Assembly: GCA_963628035.1 (NCBI GenBank)
Contig: CAVGED010000015.1
Coordinates: 1-64,000 of the forward strand
Origin: 14-2 sp963628035
GTDB taxonomy: Bacteria; Bacillota; Clostridia; Lachnospirales; Lachnospiraceae
Length of the DNA stretch: 64,000 nt
Direction of reading: 5' to 3'
Shown here piece after piece: positions 24,915 through 33,313 of this stretch (positions are counted from its first letter, which is position 1; every line of letters begins with the position of its first letter). The notes beneath the pieces are model-generated. The model was not told where the DNA came from, searched no databases, and worked only from the letters and a program-made list of their open reading frames with translations. The translations under genes and the position numbers were made by a program.

Positions 24915-24942
24915 TTGACATTTTTTTCGGATGGATTATAAT
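24915..24942 (+). promoter_or_regulatory. Sigma-A promoter of the antiporter gene
   Basis: TTGACA (24915-24920) and TATAAT (24937-24942) with a 16-bp spacer, 29 bp before the start codon. It is divergent from the jetABC promoter. Confidence 0.85.
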
Positions 24943-24971
24943 AAATAGGTTCGAGCGAAGAAAGGGGAAAT

Positions 24972-26240
24972 ATGTCAATGGAACATTCATTCAATATTTT
25001 GAACATCTTATATTATCTCGCCATCATTCTGGTAGCGACAAAGGGGTTGGGTGTACTGGCCAGGCGTTGCGGACTGCCTCAGGTGGCAGGCATGGTCATC
25101 GCAGGACTGCTGGTAGGGCCGGCGCTGTTCTCCGGGCTGGACGGCAGCTTTCACGGATTAACGAATCCCTCGGCGGAAGAAATGGATGTGCTAAATACCT
25201 TTTCCCAGATCGGGGTCATAATGATTCTATTCACCAGCGGGTTGGAAACTGACCTGAAGGAACTGAAACGCAGCGGTCTGGCGGCGACGCTGATCGCGCT
25301 GTCGGGGGTGCTGGTGCCTATCGGGCTGGGCTTTGTAGGATCCATGTTGTTTATGGACGGGTTCGGCGCCGGATACTGCCACGAGAAAATGCTCAACGGT
25401 CTGTTCGTCGGCTGCATTCTGGCGGCTACCAGTGTGGGCATCACCGTGGAGACCCTGCGGGAACTTGGAAAGCTTAATACCCGCGTCGGCACCACCGTGC
25501 TCAGTGCCGCCATCATCGACGATGTGATCGGCATTATCGCCCTGAGCCTTATCACCAGTCTGAACGGCGGCAGCAGCGTATGGATCACCCTGTTGAAAGC
25601 AGTTGGGTTCTTCGTATTCTCCATCGGGCTGGGGCTACTCATCCGCTATCTGTTCAAGAAGTTGGAAAAGAGCCATCCCCACACACGGCGCACCGGGATT
25701 TTTTCACTGGCAGTGGCTTTTTTCTATGCATTCTGTGCAGAAAAATACTTTGGCATCGCCGCCATCACCGGCGCCTATATGGCAGGGATTATGCTCAGCG
25801 GTATGGACGATACCGGATTTGTGGATCGGCGTATCGAGATTAGCGAGTATATGTTTTTCGCTCCGCTGTTTTTCGCCTATATCGGAATCAGCGCTGATTT
25901 CAGTCGGTTCCACTTGGGGGATCTGGTATTCGGGCTGACCTTTGTGGCGCTAGGCATTATCGGAAAGATTGTGGGCTGTAGCGGTATGGCACGGCTGTGC
26001 CGGTATGATAAGAAGGAGGCTCTAACCATCGGCTGTGGGATGATTGCCCGGGGCGAGGTGGCACTGGCGGTGTATACCACCGGTCATGCTCTCATCTATA
26101 CGGCGGCAGACGGCACGCTGCTGGGTATTGACCCGCTGGTGGGCATCATCCTGTTGATTATCCTCACCTCCATCCTCTGCCCGGTGTTGCTGAAACTCCT
26201 GTTCCGGCACAATGGAGCGTCTCAACCTGCAAAAGCGTAA
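24972..26240 (+). CDS. Cation/proton antiporter of the CPA2 (NapA/KefB) type
   Basis: A 422-aa integral membrane protein with about 12-13 transmembrane helices. LYYLAIILVATKGLGVLARRCG opens helix 1, and VLSAAIIDDVIGIIALSL (near 178) carries the two Asp residues typical of electrogenic CPA2 exchangers such as NapA. No TrkA-N domain follows, so it is not a full KefB. It probably exchanges Na+ or K+ for H+. AAAGGGGAAAT precedes the ATG. It is monocistronic, between its own promoter and a strong terminator. Confidence 0.9.
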   Translation: MSMEHSFNILNILYYLAIILVATKGLGVLARRCGLPQVAGMVIAGLLVGPALFSGLDGSFHGLTNPSAEEMDVLNTFSQIGVIMILFTSGLETDLKELKRSGLAATLIALSGVLVPIGLGFVGSMLFMDGFGAGYCHEKMLNGLFVGCILAATSVGITVETLRELGKLNTRVGTTVLSAAIIDDVIGIIALSLITSLNGGSSVWITLLKAVGFFVFSIGLGLLIRYLFKKLEKSHPHTRRTGIFSLAVAFFYAFCAEKYFGIAAITGAYMAGIMLSGMDDTGFVDRRIEISEYMFFAPLFFAYIGISADFSRFHLGDLVFGLTFVALGIIGKIVGCSGMARLCRYDKKEALTIGCGMIARGEVALAVYTTGHALIYTAADGTLLGIDPLVGIILLIILTSILCPVLLKLLFRHNGASQPAKA

Positions 26241-26243
26241 TCG

Positions 26244-26289
26244 AAAATGGTACATACCAGAATACACTTCTATGGTATGTACCATTTTT
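26244..26289. terminator. Strong bidirectional terminator
   Basis: AAAATGGTACATACCA (26244-26259) and TGGTATGTACCATTTT (26273-26288) form a perfect 16-bp stem with A and T runs at the ends. It sits between the convergent antiporter and PduV-like genes and can stop both. Confidence 0.92.
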
Positions 26290-26303
26290 AATTTACGATA
26301 ATA

Positions 26304-26807
26304 TCATCCCTTCGACTTCGTAGACAACACCTGTCGCGGTTTCTCCGCTTCCGCCTCGTTGTCCCAGGGAAGAACGTCTCCCGGTTCACGCAGATATTCC
26401 AATAACTGCCATATCCCTTCTCCGGTGTAAGAGCTCACATGAAATACCTCCTGGCACCCCGCCAGCCGCAGCCAGCGTTCCGCCCATTCGGGGTTTGCTT
26501 CCGGCTCATCGATCTGGGTCACAATGCCGATAACCGGGCGACAGGATACCGCTGCCACACAGGGTGGAAACAGTGAATACGGCTCTGTGGCATTGATAAG
26601 AAGCGCCACTATATCCGCCTCATAGGAATACAGTGCCAGCGCTCGTCCCAGTTTACCGTTCTCCGCATACTCTCCCGGTGTGTCAATGACCACATCGTAG
26701 TGATTGATGTATTGTGTTTTGTGATAATGAATGGTGTCACCCTTTAAGGCCTGACGCAGAGTGGTCTTTCCGCACTCACTGCGCCCCACCAATATAAGCT
26801 TCTTCAT
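26304..26807 (-). CDS. pduV: PduV/EutP-family small GTPase-like protein
   Basis: A 167-aa protein of the EutP/PduV family. The P-loop is GRSECGKTTL (about 8-17), G3 is DTPGEY, and TQID is G4. PduV in Salmonella associates with the outside of microcompartments, possibly linking them to cellular filaments, and binds the shell protein PduU, which is encoded directly upstream here. The ATG at 26807 (MKKLILVG) is preferred over 26831, since it starts just before the P-loop strand and 2 bp after the pduU stop. Confidence 0.9.
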   Translation of the reverse strand: MKKLILVGRSECGKTTLRQALKGDTIHYHKTQYINHYDVVIDTPGEYAENGKLGRALALYSYEADIVALLINATEPYSLFPPCVAAVSCRPVIGIVTQIDEPEANPEWAERWLRLAGCQEVFHVSSYTGEGIWQLLEYLREPGDVLPWDNEAEAEKPRQVLSTKSKG

Positions 26808-26809
26808 AA

Positions 26810-27187
26810 TTACGTCCTGGTGATCTCGCACACCGTAAAGCCCAGCTTCTCGATCAAATATGTATTAATAGCTGTGATGGCCTCCTCCACGGAGGATACG
26901 GTTCCGGTGAAGATCAGGGTCCCGCTGAATCGGTCGATAAATCCAAGCTCAATATCTGCACTCTTAATAGCGATATCTCCGGCAATCACTGCGATCTCCG
27001 CAGGACTCATGCTCAGAATACCGATGGCTGCACGGCTGTAGTCCACGCTGGGATCCAGCCCCAGCTTCTTATATACGATGGGATCGGGGCTTGCAATGAT
27101 ATGAGCCAGCGTCACCTGCTTGCCTGGAACAAGCTCCTGTACAATTCTCATTTTTCCTTCCTGGGAAGGCGGTAATTGGAATTCCAC
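26810..27187 (-). CDS. pduU: PduU/EutS-type circularly permuted BMC shell protein
   Basis: About 125 aa. The core VPGKQVTLAHIIASPDP and the end TVCEITRT match PduU closely; this family has a permuted BMC domain and a beta-barrel plug over the pore. The start is uncertain. The GTG at 27187 has AAAGGAG about 9 nt upstream and gives an N-terminus of PduU-like length, while the ATG at 27151 has a weaker AGGAAGG; a TTG at 27196 is less likely. It forms a two-gene operon with the PduV-like gene, 14 kb from the main shell operon. Confidence 0.9.
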   Translation of the reverse strand: MEFQLPPSQEGKMRIVQELVPGKQVTLAHIIASPDPIVYKKLGLDPSVDYSRAAIGILSMSPAEIAVIAGDIAIKSADIELGFIDRFSGTLIFTGTVSSVEEAITAINTYLIEKLGFTVCEITRT

Positions 27188-27210
27188 AAAAATCAACTCC
27201 TTTTACACAT

Positions 27211-27239
27211 ATAATACAACATAAAACAACAAAATACAA
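27211..27239 (-). promoter_or_regulatory. Promoter and operator-like motif of the pduU-pduV operon
   Basis: On the minus strand TTGTAT (27234-27239) and TATTAT (27211-27216) with a 17-bp spacer. The spacer contains TGTTTTATGTTG (27217-27228, minus strand), nearly the same as the motifs at 9560 and 12955. A protein bound there would block the promoter. Confidence 0.65.
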
Positions 27240-27311
27240 TAAGAAAATATATTTTTTTATAGGATGGACTGAATTGTTACACTTATGCAGGAATATCGCA
27301 AACCCGATTGT

Positions 27312-28244
27312 TCACACCAGCTCCACGATCATCTCATGCAGTGCTCTTTGCACCTGACTGAAATGTCCTTCCTCCGGGCATTGCACGGCAATCACCATCT
27401 GCTGACCGGGCAGCACCATCGTAATCTGTCCATAAGCTCCGTCCGCCCGATAGGAACCGGGATATTCGCTGAGCCAGAATTGGTAACCGTAGCCATGTCC
27501 TTGCCACGGAAGCTTTCGCTCCTTCCCATTCTCGTCAAACACCGGATTCTCAATCTGCTTCTTCACTGCTTCCTTCACCCATGCATTGCTCACGATCCGG
27601 TTTCCCTTCCATTTGCCGCCGTCCAGATATAACTGTCCAAGCTTCGCCATATCAGCAAGACGCAGACACAGACCGCTTCCTCCCAGAGGATGGCCCTGGG
27701 GGCAGCATTCCCACATGGAATATGGAATATCCATGGGACGAAACATCCGTTCATACACATATTCCGCCAGATTTTTCCCCATTTTCGCTTCCAGCATACG
27801 GGCAAACAGACAGCTATCTCCGGTAGAATAGAAAAAATGGCTGCCCGGCTCCTGCACCACAGGCTGAGACATCATATAAGCCACATAATCAGGAAAGCCC
27901 TCGCCGCTTCTGCGCCCTTCCACAAACAAGAGCCGCTTCTCAAATCCAGAGGACATGGTAAGCAGTGACCTTAGGGTAATCTTCTCCAATCCCGGATTGC
28001 CGCCCTTGGGAACCTTATCCGGGAACACATCCACCAGCCGATCCTCCAGGGAGAGAATGCCATCGTCGATAGCAATTCCAACGGCCGTCGCCACAAAGCT
28101 TTTGGTGTTGGAATAGATATTTCGCTCCCGGTCCGGTGTCCATCGGTGGGAAAAGATCTCCGTTCCTTCCCGGTATACCAGAATTCCCTCCACCTTCAGA
28201 TTATCTGATTCCACCCGGTGTACAAATTCTTCCAATGCTTTCAC
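27312..28244 (-). CDS. Serine hydrolase of the class C beta-lactamase/penicillin-binding fold
   Basis: A 310-aa protein with the nucleophile motif SNTK (Ser45-x-x-Lys48) and FYSTGDS as the second, Tyr-containing motif. There is no signal peptide, so it is probably cytoplasmic, as in esterase-type members. The GTG at 28244 is chosen because AAGGAG lies 8 nt before it; the ATG at 28304 has no such site and would add 20 residues encoded partly by the dispersed repeat. The true substrate cannot be read from the sequence. It follows the asparaginase gene by 46 bp. Confidence 0.82.
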   Translation of the reverse strand: MKALEEFVHRVESDNLKVEGILVYREGTEIFSHRWTPDRERNIYSNTKSFVATAVGIAIDDGILSLEDRLVDVFPDKVPKGGNPGLEKITLRSLLTMSSGFEKRLLFVEGRRSGEGFPDYVAYMMSQPVVQEPGSHFFYSTGDSCLFARMLEAKMGKNLAEYVYERMFRPMDIPYSMWECCPQGHPLGGSGLCLRLADMAKLGQLYLDGGKWKGNRIVSNAWVKEAVKKQIENPVFDENGKERKLPWQGHGYGYQFWLSEYPGSYRADGAYGQITMVLPGQQMVIAVQCPEEGHFSQVQRALHEMIVELV

Positions 28245-28284
28245 GTGCCTGACTCCTTCCTGATTTCGGTTTGACTTGCGATGT

Positions 28285-28323
28285 AACAGTTCAGCTCGCG
28301 CCATTCGTTCTGGCTGAACTGTT
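28285..28323. repeat. Copy of the GTTCAGC/GCTGAAC dispersed repeat overlapping the asparaginase 3' end
   Basis: AACAGTTCAGC (28285-28295) and GCTGAACTGTT (28313-28323) are perfect 11-bp arms. On the minus strand the repeat encodes the last ten residues of the asparaginase (NSSARTNGAS) and its stop codon, so the insertion probably changed the C-terminus. Confidence 0.85.
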
Positions 28324-29316
28324 GGAGAAAATTATATCATAATTCACCCTCTGGTAAAACGCCTCTTCCACGGTCCGGGTTCCGATGTTTCCTGTTCCAA
28401 GCATCCACATGGACTTGGCGATTACTGCCTCCAATGTCATGTCATAGGACTCCAGAATCCCGCACTCCTGCTTGATCTTATTGCCAACCTCATAAACGGT
28501 CATATCGCTGCCTTCATGGGCTACCTGGGTTGCCATGATCACAACTGTATTAGGGAACTCCTGATACAGCCGATAGAACTCATCGGCGATGGAAGCCGGA
28601 ATACCGCCAACCCCAAAGCTCTCCACGATGATGCAGTCGTGCTCTTCAAAAAGAAACCGCAGCACCCGCGGCGAGATTCCGGGGATCAGCTTCAGCAAGA
28701 AAATGTTCTCATCAAGATTCTCATAGAAACGTACATGATCCCGGTAGGGCATCATAGGAATATAGCGCATGATCCGCGTATCCTGAATCATGGCAAGATA
28801 AGGATAATCGATACTCTCAAAGGCATTGTAGCTCTTGGAGCGTATCTTCTTTGCCCTGGTTCCGGCGATGACCTTCCCGCCGAAAACGATCTGCACTCCC
28901 TGGGAATCCTCATCCGCCGCATACCGGAAGCTGTCTATGAGATTCGTTTTTGCATCGGTGATCTCAAGGTCGATAGACTTCTGCGCACCGGTGATGACGA
29001 TGGGTTTCTCTGAATTCTGGATCATGTAAGACAGCGCTGCTGCCGTGTAGGCCATGGTATCTGTCCCGTGAGCGATCACAAAGCCATCATATGACTCATA
29101 ATTCTCACGGATCGCCCGGAGCATCTGCTTCCAATGGGAAGGTTCTATATTGGTGCTGTCAATGTTGCAGACCTGCACTGCATAAGCATCACAAAACTCC
29201 CGGATCTGCGGGACATAACTAAGGATCTCCCCGGCATCGATCTGCGGGCAGAGTCCATTGGCAGAATGCTTGGAAGCAATGGTGCCTCCAGTTGCCATCA
29301 ATAATATTTTCTTCAT
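28291..29316 (-). CDS. ansA: Asparaginase, cytoplasmic type I-like
   Basis: A 341-aa asparaginase hydrolysing L-asparagine to aspartate and ammonia. MATGGTIAS (near 7-15, catalytic Thr) and AHGTDTMAYTA (near 83) are the two family signatures. No signal peptide is present. The last ten residues come from a dispersed repeat and are not part of the family core. The start is the MKKILLMATGG methionine. Confidence 0.92.
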   Translation of the reverse strand: MKKILLMATGGTIASKHSANGLCPQIDAGEILSYVPQIREFCDAYAVQVCNIDSTNIEPSHWKQMLRAIRENYESYDGFVIAHGTDTMAYTAAALSYMIQNSEKPIVITGAQKSIDLEITDAKTNLIDSFRYAADEDSQGVQIVFGGKVIAGTRAKKIRSKSYNAFESIDYPYLAMIQDTRIMRYIPMMPYRDHVRFYENLDENIFLLKLIPGISPRVLRFLFEEHDCIIVESFGVGGIPASIADEFYRLYQEFPNTVVIMATQVAHEGSDMTVYEVGNKIKQECGILESYDMTLEAVIAKSMWMLGTGNIGTRTVEEAFYQRVNYDIIFSNSSARTNGAS

Positions 29317-29356
29317 ATACTTACGATCCTACCGGTCTGCGCACAGCCGTCCCTTC

Positions 29357-29995
29357 TTATTTCTTTTCTGCAAAACTGATATCACGTACGTCAAACTTCT
29401 GCTTATCCAAAGCCTTCACAACTCTGTCGAAGTCCTCCGCATCAATTCTCAAGAAGATCTCCACCAGGTTCATCACGTCCGTGTGCATAACCAGCATGTT
29501 ACGGATATCCCCGCCGGCCTTCGCGATGGTCTCACACAGCTTCGCCATGGTTCCACGGCTGTCATAGGTGTAAACCACCAGTGAATTGTGCTCATGCCCA
29601 AACATTTTCTGATACTGCTTGAACACGGCCTGCTGGGTAACGATTCCTAACAGTTCGCCGTTCTTATCTGTAATGGGAATAAAGCGCACCTTGGAGTTAA
29701 TGAACCGGACGGCAGCCTCCTCAATCCGCATGTCTGCCGGTATCGGCTCGATCGTTGTCCGCATGAATTCCTGAACCTTCTTCTGCAGGAACTCTTCCTT
29801 GCTCACCTGGTCACAGCGAAAATACTCCTCATACACAAACTGCTTGGACAGCACGCCCACAAACTTCTTTCCGTCCACCACCGGAAGCGACAGCAACTCA
29901 TGTTGATCGATGATCCGGATCGCAGTCTCAATGGTATCCGTCACCCTGATACAGCTAAGTCGTTCATACGGCAGCATGATAGCTTTTACTCTCAT
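29357..29995 (-). CDS. CBS-domain pair with C-terminal ACT domain, AcuB-like
   Basis: A 212-aa cytoplasmic protein. Two CBS motifs (about 5-60 and 75-135) form a nucleotide-binding Bateman module, and an ACT-like domain (about 140-205, SLVVYTYDSRGTMAKLCETI) follows. AcuB-type proteins of this layout are regulators of unknown target. AGGGAGGATTTTCAA precedes the ATG. No partner enzyme is next to it, so the process controlled cannot be named. Confidence 0.85.
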   Translation of the reverse strand: MRVKAIMLPYERLSCIRVTDTIETAIRIIDQHELLSLPVVDGKKFVGVLSKQFVYEEYFRCDQVSKEEFLQKKVQEFMRTTIEPIPADMRIEEAAVRFINSKVRFIPITDKNGELLGIVTQQAVFKQYQKMFGHEHNSLVVYTYDSRGTMAKLCETIAKAGGDIRNMLVMHTDVMNLVEIFLRIDAEDFDRVVKALDKQKFDVRDISFAEKK

Positions 29996-30039
29996 TTGAA
30001 AATCCTCCCTTTATTATATGCATTTTACTTCACAATACA

Positions 30040-30081
30040 CGCTACGTTTGGGTAGCGGAAAGTGCTTTGCACTTTCCCTTA
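30040..30081. repeat. Single copy of the jetA-leader repeat core with a second hairpin
   Basis: CGCTACGTTTGGGTAGCGG and the next AAAG (30040-30062) match the 54-bp tandem units at 24554-24840. Here the core is followed by GGAAAGTGC/GCACTTTCC, a 9-bp hairpin with a TTT loop, which can also serve as a terminator for the transporter-GH2 gene upstream. Confidence 0.85.
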
Positions 30082-30106
30082 GTATACCATACTCTTCACA
30101 GTGAAC

Positions 30107-33100
30107 TCAAGAGTCTTTCTGCATTATGGCCTCATCCAGTCGTCGACTCATCGCAAGGAGTTCCTCCTTCTGCACCTTTAAGACCTTCCGGTCATACGTG
30201 TAGAAGCCGTTGGTCTCATCCTCCACATCGGAGAGCTGGGTATAGATACAGCCGCAGACACCCTTACTGACAGCAGGCAGGATCGTCTTTTCATACAGGC
30301 TGCAGATCTGATCCGTCAGCGCCTGCCCACTGTCTGAGCCCCCATAGCCATAATGCGTGTATTTTGCATAGAAGTGCCCCGGCACGCCATAGGAATATCC
30401 GCCTGCCTCCGACACCAGTATCGGCAGCTTGGGATTTTCCGGCAGTTCCAACCGCTTATAATAGATGTGCTGACTGTCGAAATCACTCTTTTTCCCCGGA
30501 AACCAGCCGGAGGCTGCATCATACAGCCGGGTGCCGTCCAGTTCCTTTGCCTCTTCATACATGGCATCGCTCTCAAACTGTCCCCATCCCTCATTAAAAA
30601 TCGTATACGCAACAATGCAGGGATGATTATGCAAGTGCATAATTGTTTCTCGCATATGCTGCCGGAAAAAGGCTTTTCGCTTTTTCCTTCCCAGGTGCGC
30701 CCCGATATCCTTCCGGTAGATGCCAAGCGTCGGCAGCGCAGTGTCCTTCAGCCAGGAATACCGACCACTGTTCACCATATCCTGCATTACCAGCATTCCG
30801 TGAACATCGCAATAGTAATAGAAGCATTCCGGCTCGATCTTGATGTGCTTCCGCAGCATGCGAAAGCCCAGTTCCTTCATGCCCAGGACATCACGCTCAT
30901 ACTCCTCTTCCTCCGCGGGAAGGTATATGCCATCACAGAAGTAGCCCTGATCCAGCACACCGTTTAAGAAGATCGGCTTTCCATTCAGACATACTCTCGG
31001 CCGCCCATGAACTTCCTTTATCTCCACTGCTCTGAGGCCGAAGTAGGATTCCACTGTGTCCTCACCCATGGTGACCGTCATCCGGTACAGATATGGGTTC
31101 TCCATGCTCCAGAGTACCGGCTGATAACGGCTGCCGTCCGAAAGCCGGATGTCTGTCATATCAAGCTCAGCCGCGTTGCCCTCTGCATGGACAGTATGAA
31201 CGGTTCCGTCATGCAGGGTGACACGGACCGATATTCCATCCGTATTCTCCGTCTGGCTGCCGTCCGTCCTCACTTCCACAGACACATGCTCCAGATCCGC
31301 TGTCACCTTCAGGCTGCTTATATACGCCTGTGGCACCTCCTCCAGCCACACACTCTGCCAGATCCCGCTGACCGGGGTATACCACATGCCGCCTCTGGCC
31401 CTGCGCTGCTTTCCATAGGGATAATCCATAGACAACGTATCCTTTACCTTCACTTCCAGAAGGTTTTCGGTGTCTTTCGAATCCTCCCGGTCTACACACT
31501 CCGTGATATCGAAGGAGAAAGGCAGATAGCCTCCTTCATGCTTTCCCAGATATCGACCATTTACGAACACCTCCGCCACCTGGTCAACCGCCCCGAAATG
31601 CAGCAGAATACGATTGCTCTTATCTGTTTTATGAAATACGAATTTTCTTCTGTATGTCAGATGATTTCCCACGTGTCCCCGAAAGCCGGAAAGCAACGAC
31701 TGCGGCGGAAACGGCACTAAGATTTCCTTACCATCCAGCTCCCAGATTCCATTCAGACTACAGAAGCTCTCCCGCTTCATCTGCGGCCTTGGATATTGAT
31801 TCCATACCTTATCAGCCGCCCCTGCCCTCCCGTTCCCGGACAACTGCTTCATCAATGCTTCCCCGGATTGGGAAAGCAGCCGATTATGACCATTTTGCAT
31901 CATGGCAAAGATCAGATACAGCACTGCCAACAGCAAAACTGCAGCCACCAGCGCCGCCAGATAAATATTCCGGTTGGGAAGAAAGGATGTGGTTCCGTCC
32001 GAGTTGACGATCTGCTCCGCATCGCGGAGGACATACGCCCCGATCGCCGGGCCAACAATCCCCGGCACAAGCACCTGACCGATGATACGGATTCCCTGAA
32101 ACTGCCCCGCTTTTTTCTCCGGGATATTGCTTCGGATCATGGCGCCGAAGATCGCCATCCCGGTGAGATACCCTGTCATCATCAGTAGGGAGCCGATAAA
32201 CACGATCCCCGTGCCGGTTCCGACATACAGCAGCACATAGCCGACGATCAGGAAAAGTACAGTAGGAACCACAGAAGAACGAAATCCCAGCAGATCATAG
32301 AGCTTTCCGTAAAAAGCCGTGATAACCGCAGCAATGACAATGGCCGGAGCCATAATAAATACATAGTTGGTCATCCCTAAGGTTTTCTCATAATATAGGA
32401 TCAGATATGGCATGAAGATCTGGATGGAGATGCCGAATATCGCAAACGCTCCGATCACTGCATAGAGCAATGGATTGCCCTTGATCACAGAAGGCCGGAA
32501 GCTGTGGATCACGGTGGCAAAATAGCCATCTTTCCTTCTCCCGGTCAGCCCCGGCTTCTCATCAATAAGTATAATTCCAAGCACACCGATGAGAAGCACA
32601 GCCGCTCCGACAATGAGATAGATCATGGTCCAGCTTGATGGCTGTTCCATGTCGAAAGCAGAGAATCCGCCAAATACCACCAGGATTCCCACCAACGGCA
32701 TCATGGAATTGATTCCCTCGATTCTCCCACGGTTGCCATCAGCGCCCCAATCCGTCATCCAGGCATTGAAGCTGGCATCATTGGCCGAAGAGCCTAAGAA
32801 TGTCATGACGCAGTCCATAAGGATCACCAGCGATATGCCAAGAGAAGCCGCCCGGACGGTACTGCCTGCCATGGGCGTCAGAATATCCATACGGATAAAA
32901 GCAAATGAAACAATCGAGATTCCCCATGCAATATACCCACCGCAGATCAGAAGCTTCCGCCTGCCGATATAATCCGAAAATGCACCCACCAGAATGGTTG
33001 TCACCGTGGCAGCCACGGAGCTGGCTCCCACCATTCGGGAGATGTCTGCCGCCGAGGCATGGAACATCTTGTAGATGAACACATTGAAATACATGTTCTC

Positions 33101-33178
33101 CACAACCCAAGCCACCTGTCCCATGAGGCTGAATACCACCAGCGCTGTCCAGAATCTTTTTGTAAGCTGTTTTCCCAT
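30107..33178 (-). CDS. 12-TM MFS/GPH-type transporter fused to a GH2 glycosidase
   Basis: A single 1023-aa reading frame. Residues about 1-430 have twelve hydrophobic helices and an MFS-type loop (GAFSDYIGRRK). After a short linker, about 460-1023 is a glycoside hydrolase family 2 protein with sugar-binding, immunoglobulin-like and TIM-barrel parts. The acid/base is Glu863 (FNEGWGQF) and the probable nucleophile is Glu924 (VSEAGG). With an even number of helices the enzyme would face the cytoplasm and could cleave a beta-galactoside, glucuronide or mannoside as it enters. The ATG at 33178 is preferred to 33229 because GGGGGAATGCGATT precedes it. Confidence 0.88.
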   Translation of the reverse strand: MGKQLTKRFWTALVVFSLMGQVAWVVENMYFNVFIYKMFHASAADISRMVGASSVAATVTTILVGAFSDYIGRRKLLICGGYIAWGISIVSFAFIRMDILTPMAGSTVRAASLGISLVILMDCVMTFLGSSANDASFNAWMTDWGADGNRGRIEGINSMMPLVGILVVFGGFSAFDMEQPSSWTMIYLIVGAAVLLIGVLGIILIDEKPGLTGRRKDGYFATVIHSFRPSVIKGNPLLYAVIGAFAIFGISIQIFMPYLILYYEKTLGMTNYVFIMAPAIVIAAVITAFYGKLYDLLGFRSSVVPTVLFLIVGYVLLYVGTGTGIVFIGSLLMMTGYLTGMAIFGAMIRSNIPEKKAGQFQGIRIIGQVLVPGIVGPAIGAYVLRDAEQIVNSDGTTSFLPNRNIYLAALVAAVLLLAVLYLIFAMMQNGHNRLLSQSGEALMKQLSGNGRAGAADKVWNQYPRPQMKRESFCSLNGIWELDGKEILVPFPPQSLLSGFRGHVGNHLTYRRKFVFHKTDKSNRILLHFGAVDQVAEVFVNGRYLGKHEGGYLPFSFDITECVDREDSKDTENLLEVKVKDTLSMDYPYGKQRRARGGMWYTPVSGIWQSVWLEEVPQAYISSLKVTADLEHVSVEVRTDGSQTENTDGISVRVTLHDGTVHTVHAEGNAAELDMTDIRLSDGSRYQPVLWSMENPYLYRMTVTMGEDTVESYFGLRAVEIKEVHGRPRVCLNGKPIFLNGVLDQGYFCDGIYLPAEEEEYERDVLGMKELGFRMLRKHIKIEPECFYYYCDVHGMLVMQDMVNSGRYSWLKDTALPTLGIYRKDIGAHLGRKKRKAFFRQHMRETIMHLHNHPCIVAYTIFNEGWGQFESDAMYEEAKELDGTRLYDAASGWFPGKKSDFDSQHIYYKRLELPENPKLPILVSEAGGYSYGVPGHFYAKYTHYGYGGSDSGQALTDQICSLYEKTILPAVSKGVCGCIYTQLSDVEDETNGFYTYDRKVLKVQKEELLAMSRRLDEAIMQKDS

Positions 33179-33246
33179 AATCGCATTCCCCCACATGAAG
33201 TGTCCCAGCTCTGTGGGCAGGGACAACATCCGATTTTCTTATCAAC

Positions 33247-33275
33247 AGCATACCTGTTTTTCCTGGATACGTCAA
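33247..33275 (-). promoter_or_regulatory. Promoter of the transporter-GH2 fusion gene
   Basis: TTGACG (33270-33275) and TATGCT (33247-33252) on the minus strand with a 17-bp spacer. The -35 and the next bases (TTGACGTATC) are identical to those of the dehydratase promoter at 13001-13006. Confidence 0.75.
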
Positions 33276-33313
33276 GAGACTGATGGATATTTATGATTTA
33301 ACAGTTGTGGATT

